From the NCBI GenBank assembly GCA_964371655.1, contig CAYJOD010000006.1:81549-145548 (forward strand): 64,000 bases of DNA, given 5' to 3'. Made by a program: the position numbers and the translations under genes. Positions 43,774 through 51,875 of the stretch are shown piece after piece. The notes under the pieces were generated by a model. The model searched no databases. It saw only the letters and a list, made by a program, of their open reading frames with translations, and was not told where the DNA came from. This DNA comes from CAZGSN01 sp964371655. GTDB lineage: Bacteria; Desulfobacterota; Binatia; HRBIN30. Within the stretch, counting starts at the first letter, position 1. Each line of letters begins with the position of its first letter.

Positions 43774-44666
43774 TTTCAGTTCAGGACGCATTCAAGAAGT
43801 TTCGATCTCGCTTGGAACTTAGCGATCGCGAGCAGACTGATGCCTCGTGGCGTCAGAGAGAGATTCGGAGCTACATGAACGAAAAGTTCCATATCGAAGA
43901 CGATTTCCTAACCGGTTCTTACCGCCGTTGGACAAAGACGAAGCCGCTGTGCGACGTCGACATCTTCTGCGTACTTGGCAATGACGAACGCCACTACCGA
44001 GACAAGCACCCGTCTGTGCTGCTAAGTGCCGTCGAAGCCGTGATGGTAGAGAAGTACGGACGGAAGAACGTCAAGCTGCAGCGCCGCTCTGTGAATGTGA
44101 AATTCGGGGTGGTGCCCGACGCGGACGAGCAGACAAACGATCAGGTAATGAGCTTCGACGTCGTCGCGGCGTTCGCAAAGGACGACCACTACGAGATCCC
44201 GGACACTGCGACTGAAAAGAGATGGACGGAAACAGATCCGCGCGTGCACTACGACAAAGCCCTGGAAGCCCAAAAGCAGTTTTCCGCTGAATGGAAGGGG
44301 CTCGTTCGGATGGCCAAGAAGTGGAACGTTCATCACGGCAAGCCCGTTGACCCTTCGTTCTTGATCGAGGTCATGGCCCTTGAAGTCATTCATCCACCTT
44401 TTGGTGGAGATTATCGATATGAGCTGAAGGCCCTGTTTGCGGCTCTTGCTGATCGCATCGACGAAGAGTGGGCTGATCCCGCCGGGCTTGGCCCTGCCGT
44501 AAGTGACGGAATGGATGTCGGCGCGCGGCAGAAGGCGAAAGTCGAGCTGATGAAGGCATCTGACGCCGCAGCGCTCGCGATTCAGTTGGAAAAGCAAGGA
44601 CGGAACGGCGAAGCTTTGCGTGCCTGGAAGGAACAAATCTTTGGCCCGTTGTTTCCACTCTCCTGA
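43770..44666 (+). CDS. CD-NTase (cGAS/DncV-like nucleotidyltransferase) of CBASS
   Basis: The 298-residue enzyme has the nucleotidyltransferase signature LTGSYRRWTKTKPLCDVDIFCVL: Gly-Ser (~49-50) and Asp62/Asp64, with the third catalytic Asp at ~130 (MSFDVVAAF). LVRMAKKWNVHHG and a C-terminal helical bundle complete the fold. The start ATG at 43770 overlaps the HORMA stop and follows GGAGG; a TTG start 12 bp upstream is unneeded. It should make a cyclic oligonucleotide (for SAVED effectors, usually a cyclic trinucleotide) when HORMA is active. The exact clade (C or D) was not determined. Confidence 0.9.
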   Translation: MISVQDAFKKFRSRLELSDREQTDASWRQREIRSYMNEKFHIEDDFLTGSYRRWTKTKPLCDVDIFCVLGNDERHYRDKHPSVLLSAVEAVMVEKYGRKNVKLQRRSVNVKFGVVPDADEQTNDQVMSFDVVAAFAKDDHYEIPDTATEKRWTETDPRVHYDKALEAQKQFSAEWKGLVRMAKKWNVHHGKPVDPSFLIEVMALEVIHPPFGGDYRYELKALFAALADRIDEEWADPAGLGPAVSDGMDVGARQKAKVELMKASDAAALAIQLEKQGRNGEALRAWKEQIFGPLFPLS

Positions 44667-44674
44667 TCAGCTCG

Positions 44675-46168
44675 ATGGCAAACCAAGTTGCAGCACGCCT
44701 GGGTGGCGACGACTACCAACATCTCTACTCGTGGCTGTATATTCTCGAACTCCGCATGCCGGGGAAGCAAGTCGGGCGGGTGCGTGTGGAAGATGAAGAT
44801 GCAGGGTCTATCGATGACGTCACCGTCCAATATGAGCCCGGTTCCGATTCGCCAAGCCGCTACTACCAGATGAAATTCCATGTCGACCAGCGGGAGGCAT
44901 ATTCCATAGAGTCATTCATTAATCATGCCCCCACAGCCAGAAGCCTGCTTCGGAAGATGTTCGACTCATGGCGCCGCATCATCGCCGCTCGACCCGACGT
45001 GCCCGTCGAGTTGTATCTTGTCAGCAACTGGGCGTGGGACAGCGCCGACAAGCTCAAATCGTGCATCTCCGGAAGGAACGGCGCGCTGACGGATGACTTT
45101 TTCGAAGCCGGACCGAAGAGCGATATTGGTACACTCCGGCAACGCTGGCACTCCCACCTCGCAATTCCGACGGAGGAGTTCATACACTTTTGCCGTACGA
45201 TGCGCTTTCGACTCGGAGCAACCAGTTGGGAGGAGCTAAAGGAGCGTGTGGCCGAACGCATGGCCCATCTGGGACTCAAGTCCGACGAGACGACTCTCGT
45301 GTTGGTTGCTGGAATTGTCCGGGAGTGGATCAAGACGAATCAGAACGAGGTCACGCGAGAAGTTCTCGAGAAGACCGTGGGCGCGCACGATCTGCAACTT
45401 CCGCAGGGAGAGCAACCGTCAGTGACTGTTTACCTGACGACGATCAAGGAACAGCGGTTTGAGATCGCCCCAGACTACGCCCTCGACTGGAGGGACTACT
45501 TCGTCGGTAGCCCAGACATGCGCGGGCATGCCCTCAGGAATCCTACCGACTGGAATGCCGTGTTACTGCCAGAGCTATGGAGTCTTGAGAAACTGATCAA
45601 CGGAAGCACTTCGTGCCGGGTCGTTCGAGCACGAGGGCTGGCGCGCCTCTCGGCGTGGTTCGCGTTCGGATACATATTTTCAGAGGTGAATCGCTACACA
45701 CTGGAGGTCGACCAGCAAGGCGCACTTTGGCGCAGCGACGTCACCCCGAGTCCAGATTTCAGATTGGTGGCCCGTGACCAGGTTTGCCCGGAAGGCGAAC
45801 TCATGGACGGAGAGGGCACGACTGTTGCGGTGGGAATTAGCGTCTCAGGGCTGCTCGACTCCGACGTCAGGAAGCATCTAGCCTCTCGCAACGAGAAGGT
45901 AGCAGCCCTCCTGTTGCTGCGACCAGACCGCGAGCTCGACAGGTTCTGTCTACGGAGTGCGGCGGACGCGGTAGCACTTGCCGACGCCGTCAAGACGACA
46001 GTACGTGAATTCGTCAAGCGTTGGGAAGCTCAGAGGCTTCTTCTCTACTATTTCGGCCCGCTCAGCGGAGCGTGCTTCATTGGCCATCGGCTCAATGCGG
46101 TCTGCCGCGAGATTGTGATCATGGAAGACCAGCAGCCTGGTTACGCCTCGTCCTTTGTTTTGACGTGA
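44675..46168 (+). CDS. cap4: Cap4-like effector: DUF4297-type nuclease plus SAVED domain
   Basis: The 497-residue protein has an N-terminal nuclease-like region, with VEDEDAGSIDDVTVQYE and RYYQMKFHV (the D and Q-x-K pair expected of Cap4 DUF4297-type PD-(D/E)XK nucleases), and a C-terminal SAVED domain (~300-497: TTVAVGISVSGLL, LLLLRPDREL, LLLYYFGPLSGACFIGHRLN, EIVIMEDQQPGYASSFVL). SAVED binds the cyclic oligonucleotide and activates dsDNA cleavage. The gene is last in the operon, 8 bp after the CD-NTase gene. Domain assignment is by motif; the ligand is not known. Confidence 0.85.
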   Translation: MANQVAARLGGDDYQHLYSWLYILELRMPGKQVGRVRVEDEDAGSIDDVTVQYEPGSDSPSRYYQMKFHVDQREAYSIESFINHAPTARSLLRKMFDSWRRIIAARPDVPVELYLVSNWAWDSADKLKSCISGRNGALTDDFFEAGPKSDIGTLRQRWHSHLAIPTEEFIHFCRTMRFRLGATSWEELKERVAERMAHLGLKSDETTLVLVAGIVREWIKTNQNEVTREVLEKTVGAHDLQLPQGEQPSVTVYLTTIKEQRFEIAPDYALDWRDYFVGSPDMRGHALRNPTDWNAVLLPELWSLEKLINGSTSCRVVRARGLARLSAWFAFGYIFSEVNRYTLEVDQQGALWRSDVTPSPDFRLVARDQVCPEGELMDGEGTTVAVGISVSGLLDSDVRKHLASRNEKVAALLLLRPDRELDRFCLRSAADAVALADAVKTTVREFVKRWEAQRLLLYYFGPLSGACFIGHRLNAVCREIVIMEDQQPGYASSFVLT

Positions 46169-46239
46169 GAGCGGTCCACTCCGACACGCAGCGCCTCAGC
46201 CGGGTCGCGCTTTGACTCGACTCCGGAGGGGTGCGCGGT

Positions 46240-46355
46240 CTGGAGAAGCGGCGCTACATCAGCGCCATTCACGTAGGGTTGGGAACTACGAGCCGATGAT
46301 CGAGGTGTTCAATCACGTCATCGCCCGGACCTTACGCGGTGTCAGGCGCGGGTAA
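46240..46355 (+). pseudogene. Probable remnant of a Fic-domain protein C-terminus
   Basis: EKRRYISAIHVG in one frame and NYEPMIEVFNHVIARTLRGVRRG with a stop in another resemble the last helices of Fic proteins (a Y-I-x-A-I helix, then a G-[N/D]-Y-x-P-M-I-x-[V/L]-F helix). A one-base frame change near 46275-46280 separates them. No catalytic HPFxxGNG motif is present nearby, so only a decayed tail remains. Confidence 0.35.
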
Positions 46356-46542
46356 TGCGAGACTTCTTTGTCGTTGTGCGGGGCGTCGTCGCATCGGACT
46401 TACGGACGCCATTCGTGATCCGTTGGAAAGGGGCGCGTATGCCCTCGACGGCGGAGGAACTCGCCACGGATTTGAACACCATCCTCTCCCGCATCGCAGG
46501 TTCGCGTAGGTATGGATTGGCGACGGTTAGCTTCGCATTCAT
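46342..46542 (-). CDS. Small protein with Fic-N-like SSAVEGI motif
   Basis: A 66-residue protein with NPYLREPAMRERMVFKSVASSSAVEGIRAPF written as parts: LREPAMRERMV and SSSAVEGI. The S-x-x-I/V-E-G-I motif recalls the inhibitory helix region of Fic-type proteins and small toxin-antitoxin partners. It overlaps the end of the Fic-like remnant on the other strand. No good ribosome-binding site is seen, so it may be a fragment or a short antitoxin. Confidence 0.35.
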   Translation of the reverse strand: MNAKLTVANPYLREPAMRERMVFKSVASSSAVEGIRAPFQRITNGVRKSDATTPRTTTKKSRITRA

Positions 46543-46578
46543 AGGGTGAATGATAGCATCGAACGCGCAGCAGGTCTC

Positions 46579-46833
46579 TTAGGACACGCCCGCCGCCAGT
46601 CTTCCCTTCGACTGCCGATTCCGGCGGGCCAAGGCGAACAGACCGTTGGCTGCTTCGACGAGCGCTTGCGCTCCGCCGGGCGGGAAGTAGATTTCGCCGC
46701 ATTTTGCGCAGACGAGGGCGCGGATGCCGGCGACCGATACGCGCGTGCCCTCGCGCTCGAACTCCTGCTTGATGATGCGGGTGCGCACCGCGCCACCGCA
46801 TTCGGGACAGGGGGAATGGAGATCTCGTTTCAT
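46579..46833 (-). CDS. YgiT/MqsA-like zinc-finger antitoxin
   Basis: The 84-residue protein has two CxxC pairs typical of YgiT-type zinc fingers: CPECGG (after RDLHS) and ALVCAKCGEIYFPPG. It has no full C-terminal HTH, as in short YgiT proteins that pair with DUF4258 toxins. ATG 46833 follows GGAGGAAG and overlaps the stop of the DUF4258 gene (ATGA). Together they look like a complete toxin-antitoxin operon. Confidence 0.78.
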   Translation of the reverse strand: MKRDLHSPCPECGGAVRTRIIKQEFEREGTRVSVAGIRALVCAKCGEIYFPPGGAQALVEAANGLFALARRNRQSKGRLAAGVS

Positions 46834-47174
46834 TTCTTCCTCCCGCGCTGCATGGGGGTCAGCCACCACGGACGCTGCGGTATGTATGCGGTGACGATGT
46901 ACACCACCGCTTCGGCGCTCAGGTCACACAAGATGTGCAAAGCAGAAGTCGTCGTTGGGGTGAAGTGGAAGCGCCCGAGCACCAGACAGCGGCGCTCGTC
47001 GGGATATTCTTCTAGCACGCGGATGCGGCCTTTGAGCGCTGCGACCATCTGGTCTTCGTCAAACCCTTCTTCAACCATGTGCCTGACGGCGTGTATCCCT
47101 ACGCGATAGGCGGAGGACGCCACCAGCGCTTGAATCCGTTCGATGAGATCGTCGGTATGGTGAGCGTTCGGCAT
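46830..47174 (-). CDS. DUF4258 (RelE/MqsR-like) toxin
   Basis: The 114-residue protein matches DUF4258: YRVGIHAVRHMVEEGFDEDQMVAAL, RVLEEYPDERRCLVLGRF, then ALHILCDLSAEAVVYIVTAYIP. DUF4258 proteins are predicted RelE-like mRNA interferase-type toxins, commonly encoded with a YgiT-type antitoxin. The antitoxin gene overlaps downstream. The C-terminal tail (TPMQRGRKK) is basic. Confidence 0.8.
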   Translation of the reverse strand: MPNAHHTDDLIERIQALVASSAYRVGIHAVRHMVEEGFDEDQMVAALKGRIRVLEEYPDERRCLVLGRFHFTPTTTSALHILCDLSAEAVVYIVTAYIPQRPWWLTPMQRGRKK

Positions 47175-47212
47175 CCGCGTAGGCGATCTGAGAAATCCGA
47201 ATCACAGTCTCT

Positions 47213-48094
47213 TCACTGATTGTACCGCGGCCCAAGTTCTTGCCAGCTCTTCGGATAGCGCCCGCCCTTGGCGTCGTATTGCGTGAGAGCGTCGACGTCC
47301 TGCTCCTTCTTCAGCAAGGCACCGATGAAGGGGATGTGGGTCTCTACCTTTTCGATGCTGAGGCCTGAACGCAGCAGGGCACTGATCCAATCCACCAACT
47401 CGGCCGTCGACGGCTTCTTGCGTAGCTCGTTCTGCTCACGCAGCCAGTAGAACTTGATGAGTACCTGATCGAGCAGCTTGGCATCGAGGTGCGGGTGGTG
47501 CACGGCGATGATCTGGCGCATCAATGCCGCGTCCGGAAATTCGATGAAGTGGAAGATACAGCGCCGCAGGAAAGCGTCCGGGAGCTCTTTTTCGTTATTG
47601 GATGTGATGAGGACGACCGGCCGCTGCTTGGCGACGACCTCCTCACTCGTTTCGATGACGGTGAAGCGCATCTCGTCCAATTCGCGGAGGAGGTCGTTTG
47701 GGAATTCCAGATCAGCCTTGTCGATCTCGTCGATCAGGAGCACGTGGCGCTCGGTTTCCGCAAATGCACGGCCCAGGGGTCCGTGCTTGATGTACCGCTC
47801 GATGTTCGCAACGTCCCCGCCGCCAAAGCGAGAATCGTTCAATCGTTGCACGGTGTCATAAACGTAGAGCCCCTCGGCCGCCTTGCTGGTTGATTTGATG
47901 TGCCATTGGATGAGCGGCATACCGAGCCCCTCGGCGACGTGTCGGGCTAGGACCGTCTTGCCCGTTCCGGGCTCTCCTTTGAGAAGCAGCGGACGTTCGA
48001 GCGCGATGGCGCAGTTGACCGCGTCCACGAGTGGACCGGAGGCGATATACCCGGGGGTGCCCTGAAATCGGAGGAAGCCGTTGTTCTCGCTCAT
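47213..48094 (-). CDS. MoxR-family AAA ATPase (complete copy)
   Basis: The 293-residue protein is a complete MoxR ATPase: Walker A LKGEPGTGKTVLARHV, Walker B HVLLIDEIDKADLEFPNDLL, sensor LITSNNEKELPDAFLRRC and a C-terminal lid ending LGPRYNQ. The ATG at 48094 is chosen; the N-terminus then aligns with the partial copy at 49982 (MSENNG versus MSTKKG), and the two are about 80-85% alike up to TVQRLND. It is not followed by the usual VWA-domain gene but by the YgiT/DUF4258 pair. It probably is the element-carried copy, or an N-terminally replaced host copy, of the moxR that was interrupted at the recombinase junction. Confidence 0.85.
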   Translation of the reverse strand: MSENNGFLRFQGTPGYIASGPLVDAVNCAIALERPLLLKGEPGTGKTVLARHVAEGLGMPLIQWHIKSTSKAAEGLYVYDTVQRLNDSRFGGGDVANIERYIKHGPLGRAFAETERHVLLIDEIDKADLEFPNDLLRELDEMRFTVIETSEEVVAKQRPVVLITSNNEKELPDAFLRRCIFHFIEFPDAALMRQIIAVHHPHLDAKLLDQVLIKFYWLREQNELRKKPSTAELVDWISALLRSGLSIEKVETHIPFIGALLKKEQDVDALTQYDAKGGRYPKSWQELGPRYNQ

Positions 48095-48211
48095 AGGGCT
48101 TCTCAATATCTGGGCGACCTAGGTTGGCGCAAGGACAGAGAAGCGACGCCATATATTCTTGCCTGCTGTCTTCGAGTTCGTCATAGTGCAGTTTCTCCAA
48201 GGAGCGACAAC

Positions 48212-49729
48212 GTGGCAGTCGCGAAGAAGAAAGAGATTGCGAGTCCGGATCCAGCGCCGAACAAGGCCGTCGGTATCTGGATTCGTGTGTCGACTGAAGA
48301 CCAGGCCCGCGGCGAGAGTCCCGTGCACCACGAGAAACGCGCGCGGTATTACGCCGAGTCGAAGGACTGGAAGGTTGTCGAGGTCTATCACCTCGAAGGC
48401 GTGAGCGGGAAATCGGTTCTCGCCCATCCGGAAGCCCAGCGGATGCTGAGCGACGTGAAACAGGGACGCATCGCGGGGCTGATTTTCTCCAAACTCGCGC
48501 GTCTGGCTCGCAACACCAGGGAACTCCTGGAATTTTCCGATCTTTTTCGCGCTGCCAACGCCGATCTCATCTCACTCGAAGAAGCCATCGATACCTCTAC
48601 GCCAGCCGGCCGACTCTTTTACACGATGATTTCGGCCATGGCCCAATGGGAACGTGAGGAGATTGCCTCGCGTGTCGCTGCGTCGGTACCGATCAGAGCA
48701 AGACTCGGCAAACCGCTCGGAGGTCAGGCGCCCTTCGGCTACCGGTGGGATGCCAGACAGCTCGTTCCCGATCCGAAAGAAGCCCCGATCCGTAAGCGTA
48801 TGTACGAGCTACTTCTGGAGCACAGGCGGGTTGGAACCGTGGCGAGGCTTCTCAATGAAGCAGGGCACCGGACGAGAGCCGGCAAGAAGTTCGGGAAGTC
48901 GGGGGTTGAGCGGCTCCTCAGCGATCCAACCGCGAAAGGTCGCCATCGTTTGAACTACACCACGAACCGCGCTGGCGAAGGCGTGAAGTTGAAGCCGGAA
49001 ACGGAGTGGGAATTCACGGAAGTCGAACCGGTAGTGTCGGAGGAACTCTGGGATCAGTGTAACGCCCTCCTCAACGAACGACAGCGGAACGCTACGCGCC
49101 CGGGTCCCAAACCGGTACAGCTCCTTGCTGGCCTCACCTTCTGTGCCTGTGGCCAGAAGATGTACGTCCCCTCGAACACCCCCAAGTACGTCTGTCAGAA
49201 GTGCCGGAACAAGATTCCGGTTACCGACCTCGAAGCCGTCTTCCACGAGCAGCTGAAGACCTTCGTCTTCTCACCGACCGAGATTGCGAACTATCTCAGC
49301 ACGGCCGACGAAGCCATCTGCGAACGCGACCAACAACTGAAGGTGTTGGAGCAGGATGAGCAGCAGATCCGCCGGAGGATGGATCAGATCATTCGCCTTC
49401 ATCTCGATGGTCAGATCCCCAAAGAGGCTGTCGGAAGAGAGTACGGTCCGCTCAATGATCGGCTGAAACAGATCGAGGAGCGTATTCCGGAACTCCAAGG
49501 GGAATTGGACTTCCTCAAGATCCAAAAGCTTTCAAGCGACGAGGTCCTGAGCGAAGCGAGGGACCTTTACACTCGTTGGCCAAGCCTGGAAAAGGAGGAG
49601 AGGCGGCGCGTTGTAGAACAGATTACCGAGCGAATCACGATTGGAAAGGACGAAGTCCACATTGACCTCGCCTACCTTCCCTCTCCTTCTGAAATCATGG
49701 CAACAAGGGCCCAAACCCTCTGTCGTTGA
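48212..49729 (+). CDS. Large serine recombinase/integrase
   Basis: The 505-residue protein has the resolvase N-terminal domain with catalytic Ser27 in GIWIRVSTED, and LIFSKLARLARNTREL, a recombinase domain (PIRARLGKPLGGQAPFGYRW), a zinc ribbon (FCACGQKM ... CQKCRN) and a long C-terminal coiled-coil region. The start is GTG 48212 after AAGGAG. It is divergent from the complete moxR. Its stop codon lies inside sequence homologous to moxR (49722-49729), so the gene ends exactly at the junction with the truncated moxR. It is the probable integrase of the element. Confidence 0.88.
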   Translation: MAVAKKKEIASPDPAPNKAVGIWIRVSTEDQARGESPVHHEKRARYYAESKDWKVVEVYHLEGVSGKSVLAHPEAQRMLSDVKQGRIAGLIFSKLARLARNTRELLEFSDLFRAANADLISLEEAIDTSTPAGRLFYTMISAMAQWEREEIASRVAASVPIRARLGKPLGGQAPFGYRWDARQLVPDPKEAPIRKRMYELLLEHRRVGTVARLLNEAGHRTRAGKKFGKSGVERLLSDPTAKGRHRLNYTTNRAGEGVKLKPETEWEFTEVEPVVSEELWDQCNALLNERQRNATRPGPKPVQLLAGLTFCACGQKMYVPSNTPKYVCQKCRNKIPVTDLEAVFHEQLKTFVFSPTEIANYLSTADEAICERDQQLKVLEQDEQQIRRRMDQIIRLHLDGQIPKEAVGREYGPLNDRLKQIEERIPELQGELDFLKIQKLSSDEVLSEARDLYTRWPSLEKEERRRVVEQITERITIGKDEVHIDLAYLPSPSEIMATRAQTLCR

Positions 49730-49982
49730 GTCGCTGCACGGTGTCATAGACGTAGAGCCCCTCGGCGGCTTTCGAGGTCGATTTGATGTGCCACGACAGC
49801 ATCGGCATTGCCAAGCCGTCGGCGACATGCTTGGCGAGAACGGTCTTCCCGGTGCCCGGCTCACCTTTGAGGAGCAACGGACGTTCAAGCGCAATCGCGC
49901 AGTTGACCGCATCGACGAGAGGCCCGGAGGCGATGTAGGTTTCTGTTCCTTGGAACCGGTCGAAGCCCTTTTTCGTACTCAT
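49695..49982 (-). pseudogene. moxR truncated by the element junction
   Basis: The first ~88 residues (MSTKKGFDRFQG..., Walker A LKGEPGTGKT, ...VYDTVQRLND) are a normal MoxR N-terminus; after RLND only RGFGPLLP follows before a stop. The Walker B, sensor and lid regions are missing. It lies just downstream of rpiA on the same strand, which is the probable original operon rpiA-moxR. The break coincides with the 3' end of the serine recombinase gene. Confidence 0.85.
49705..49735. other. Putative attachment site within moxR
   Basis: To the right of about 49722 the sequence continues as the moxR 5' half on the minus strand (homologous to 47838-47880 of the complete copy); to the left it is recombinase coding sequence. 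The likely crossover lies in the codons for RLND (TCGTT is shared). The partner site was not found in this window. Confidence 0.5.
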
Positions 49983-50063
49983 TTTGAAACAAGTATCGTC
50001 GCGCCGACCGCGGTTCAAGACTTCCTCGGGCTCTACGAGCACAACGGTGCCATGGCGCAGTTC

Positions 50064-50756
50064 CTAATGCCGCGCTCGCACCATCTCACGAACCTCGCTC
50101 TTGGTCCCCACCAAGACGAGATCAGCGACGCCGAGGAACAGACCGGTGCCAACGACGCCGGGGATGTCGCGGATCGCTGCGTCGAGACGACGCGGATCGG
50201 AAAGCGGTTCGACGCCGCAGTCGAGGATGTAGTTGCCACCATCGCTGACGAACGGCTTGCCGTCGCGTTGACGGATCTGCGGACGGCAGCCCAGAGCCGT
50301 GAGGCGCTTGCGGCAAACCGCGACGGCGAACTGGATGACCTCGACCGGCAAGATCCCGCGCGCGCCGAGCTTGGGCACGAGCTTCTCGTCGCCGATCAGG
50401 ATGATCTCGCGCTGCGAAGCCGCGGCGACGATCTTCTCGCGCACCAGAGCGCCGCCGTAGCCTTTGATGAGATCGAGATTCGGGTCGACCTCGTCGGCGC
50501 CATCGATGGTCACGTCGATACTGTCGCAATCTTCGAGGCCGATGAGCTCGATCCCGCACTCGAGGGCGACACGCCCGGTTTCTTCCGAGGTCGGAATGCC
50601 CTTGATGCGCAAGCCGCCGCGGACCTTCTCTCCGAGCGCGCGTACGAATGCCAACGCGGCGCGGCCGGAACCCAGACCGACGGTGGCGCCGTCGCGAACA
50701 CTCTCCAGTGCCCGTACGGCGAGCTGTTGCAGGATGGGGTTCTCTTGCATGGTCAT
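50064..50756 (-). CDS. rpiA: Ribose-5-phosphate isomerase A
   Basis: The 230-residue protein has the RpiA pattern: VGLGSGRAALAFVRAL (phosphate-binding loop), IKGIPTSEET, DVTIDGADEVDPNLDLIKGYGGALVREKIVA and DEKLVPKLG, with FVSDGGNYILDC and TGLF near the end. It interconverts ribose-5-phosphate and ribulose-5-phosphate in the pentose phosphate pathway. ATG 50756 is chosen (a second ATG lies at 50750). A moxR fragment follows in the same direction. Chromosomal housekeeping gene; marks the element's right flank. Confidence 0.93.
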   Translation of the reverse strand: MTMQENPILQQLAVRALESVRDGATVGLGSGRAALAFVRALGEKVRGGLRIKGIPTSEETGRVALECGIELIGLEDCDSIDVTIDGADEVDPNLDLIKGYGGALVREKIVAAASQREIILIGDEKLVPKLGARGILPVEVIQFAVAVCRKRLTALGCRPQIRQRDGKPFVSDGGNYILDCGVEPLSDPRRLDAAIRDIPGVVGTGLFLGVADLVLVGTKSEVREMVRARH

Positions 50757-50985
50757 GCTCCGTTCGCGCCGACGTCCAAGTCGGTTCAAATCGCGGTGAA
50801 AGGATAGAGCAAAGACAACCGATCTCAGACGCGGCGCATGAAATTATCGATCTCGTTCGGTGCTCTGTGTTTCCTGGCCATCGAGGTGTTCGGGCTCTTA
50901 AGGCCAGCGCCGCCAGGGTGTCAACCATGGTTGGTGCGGTGATGCTTGGTGCGGTCGCTGGTGCAGCGGCCAGCGTCTTGTGGTC

Positions 50986-51100
50986 GTCTCAAAATCCACA
51001 GGGCGCGCAGCCGCGCGTCCCAACGGCATGCGGTCTTCCTTGGTTTTCTTGTGGGGCGTGCGGCCGCACACCCTCGTTGGTGGGTTCTGCAACCACCTCG
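50986..51100. repeat. Dispersed palindromic repeat, copy A
   Basis: From GTCTCAAAA to CCACCTCG this segment closely matches the reverse complement of 63842-63958. Shared blocks include GGGCGCGCAGCCGCGCG, GGCATGCGGTCTTCC and TGGGTTCTG. Terminal sequences GTCTCAAAA and its partner at the other end suggest a small non-autonomous element. Confidence 0.6.
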
Positions 51101-51230
51101 CCAGAGCTTGATGAAAGCGTCGAGAACGTCTGACGGGGCCAGAGCCAACGGGTGTACGCACCGGCGCAGAGCCAAGAGGATGGGCGGGGACGTACGCGCG
51201 ATCTTCCGCCATGCGGCGATTCCTGGATCG

Positions 51231-51430
51231 CGTGGCGATGGCCAGGGCCACGGCAAAGTCGCTGACGGAGCCTCGATACGCCGCCAGAAGAAGGCGGCTA
51301 CTCGGCCCGAACGGTTCTAAACCTTGGAAACCGTTCGCCCCGAGTAGCGGCCCAGTTTTTGGGCCGCGTATCGAGGGGCAGTCAGATGCCTCCGTGAACG
51401 ACTTTGCCGTGGCCCTGTGGCGATGGCGGC
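51231..51430. repeat. ~200-bp imperfect palindrome (MITE/REP-like)
   Basis: GCCACGGCAAAGTCG (51247-51261) pairs with CGACTTTGCCGTGGC (51399-51413); CCTCGATACGC pairs with GCGTATCGAGG; and CTACTCGGCCCGAACGGTT pairs, with two mismatches, with its copy around 51330-51347. The apex is near 51320. It would form a long hairpin. Confidence 0.65.
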
Positions 51431-51875
51431 GTGCTGTAGACACGGCGCCGCCACGTTGGTACTGTTCCTCACTGCGGCGGTGGTGGGGGTGGGATCAAGA
51501 GCGCCGCGATCATGTTCACAAGTCGGCGTTGGTGTGATGAGGGATCCCATTGCGGGGCGTGCGGACACGGAGATGATGAGGGCCAAGGGGATTTGTTGGT
51601 GACGAGTCTAAGTCGATCGACACTCGCGTTCGGATCGCGCGGCGTCTGTGCCGGCTGTGCCCGGCCTGCGCCTCGCCCCCTTGCGGTGACCGCAGATCGA
51701 TCCCATCCGGGCGCACCGCACGTTGACGCAAACTGCAGAACCGCTACGACAGGCAACCTGGTATCACGCAGCCGTTGCGACAGACCATTGCATACACTGC
51801 CCAAATCCGGGCATCGTCTACCCACCGCTCACACTAGGTGAGGGGTGTTCCACAGTCTCGCGGAAGGATCTCGCC

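Larger units (their letters stand above)
50757..51875. other. 1.1-kb gene-poor repeat-rich interval
   Basis: No gene is supported. It contains one copy of a dispersed palindromic element (50986-51100) and a ~200-bp imperfect palindrome (51231-51430). Between these and the Thr-rich gene I see short GC-rich direct repeats only. Confidence 0.5.

Noticed and set aside
51231..51430. Rho-independent terminator
   Set aside because: The stem is too long and no U-tract follows; it fits a mobile palindrome better.
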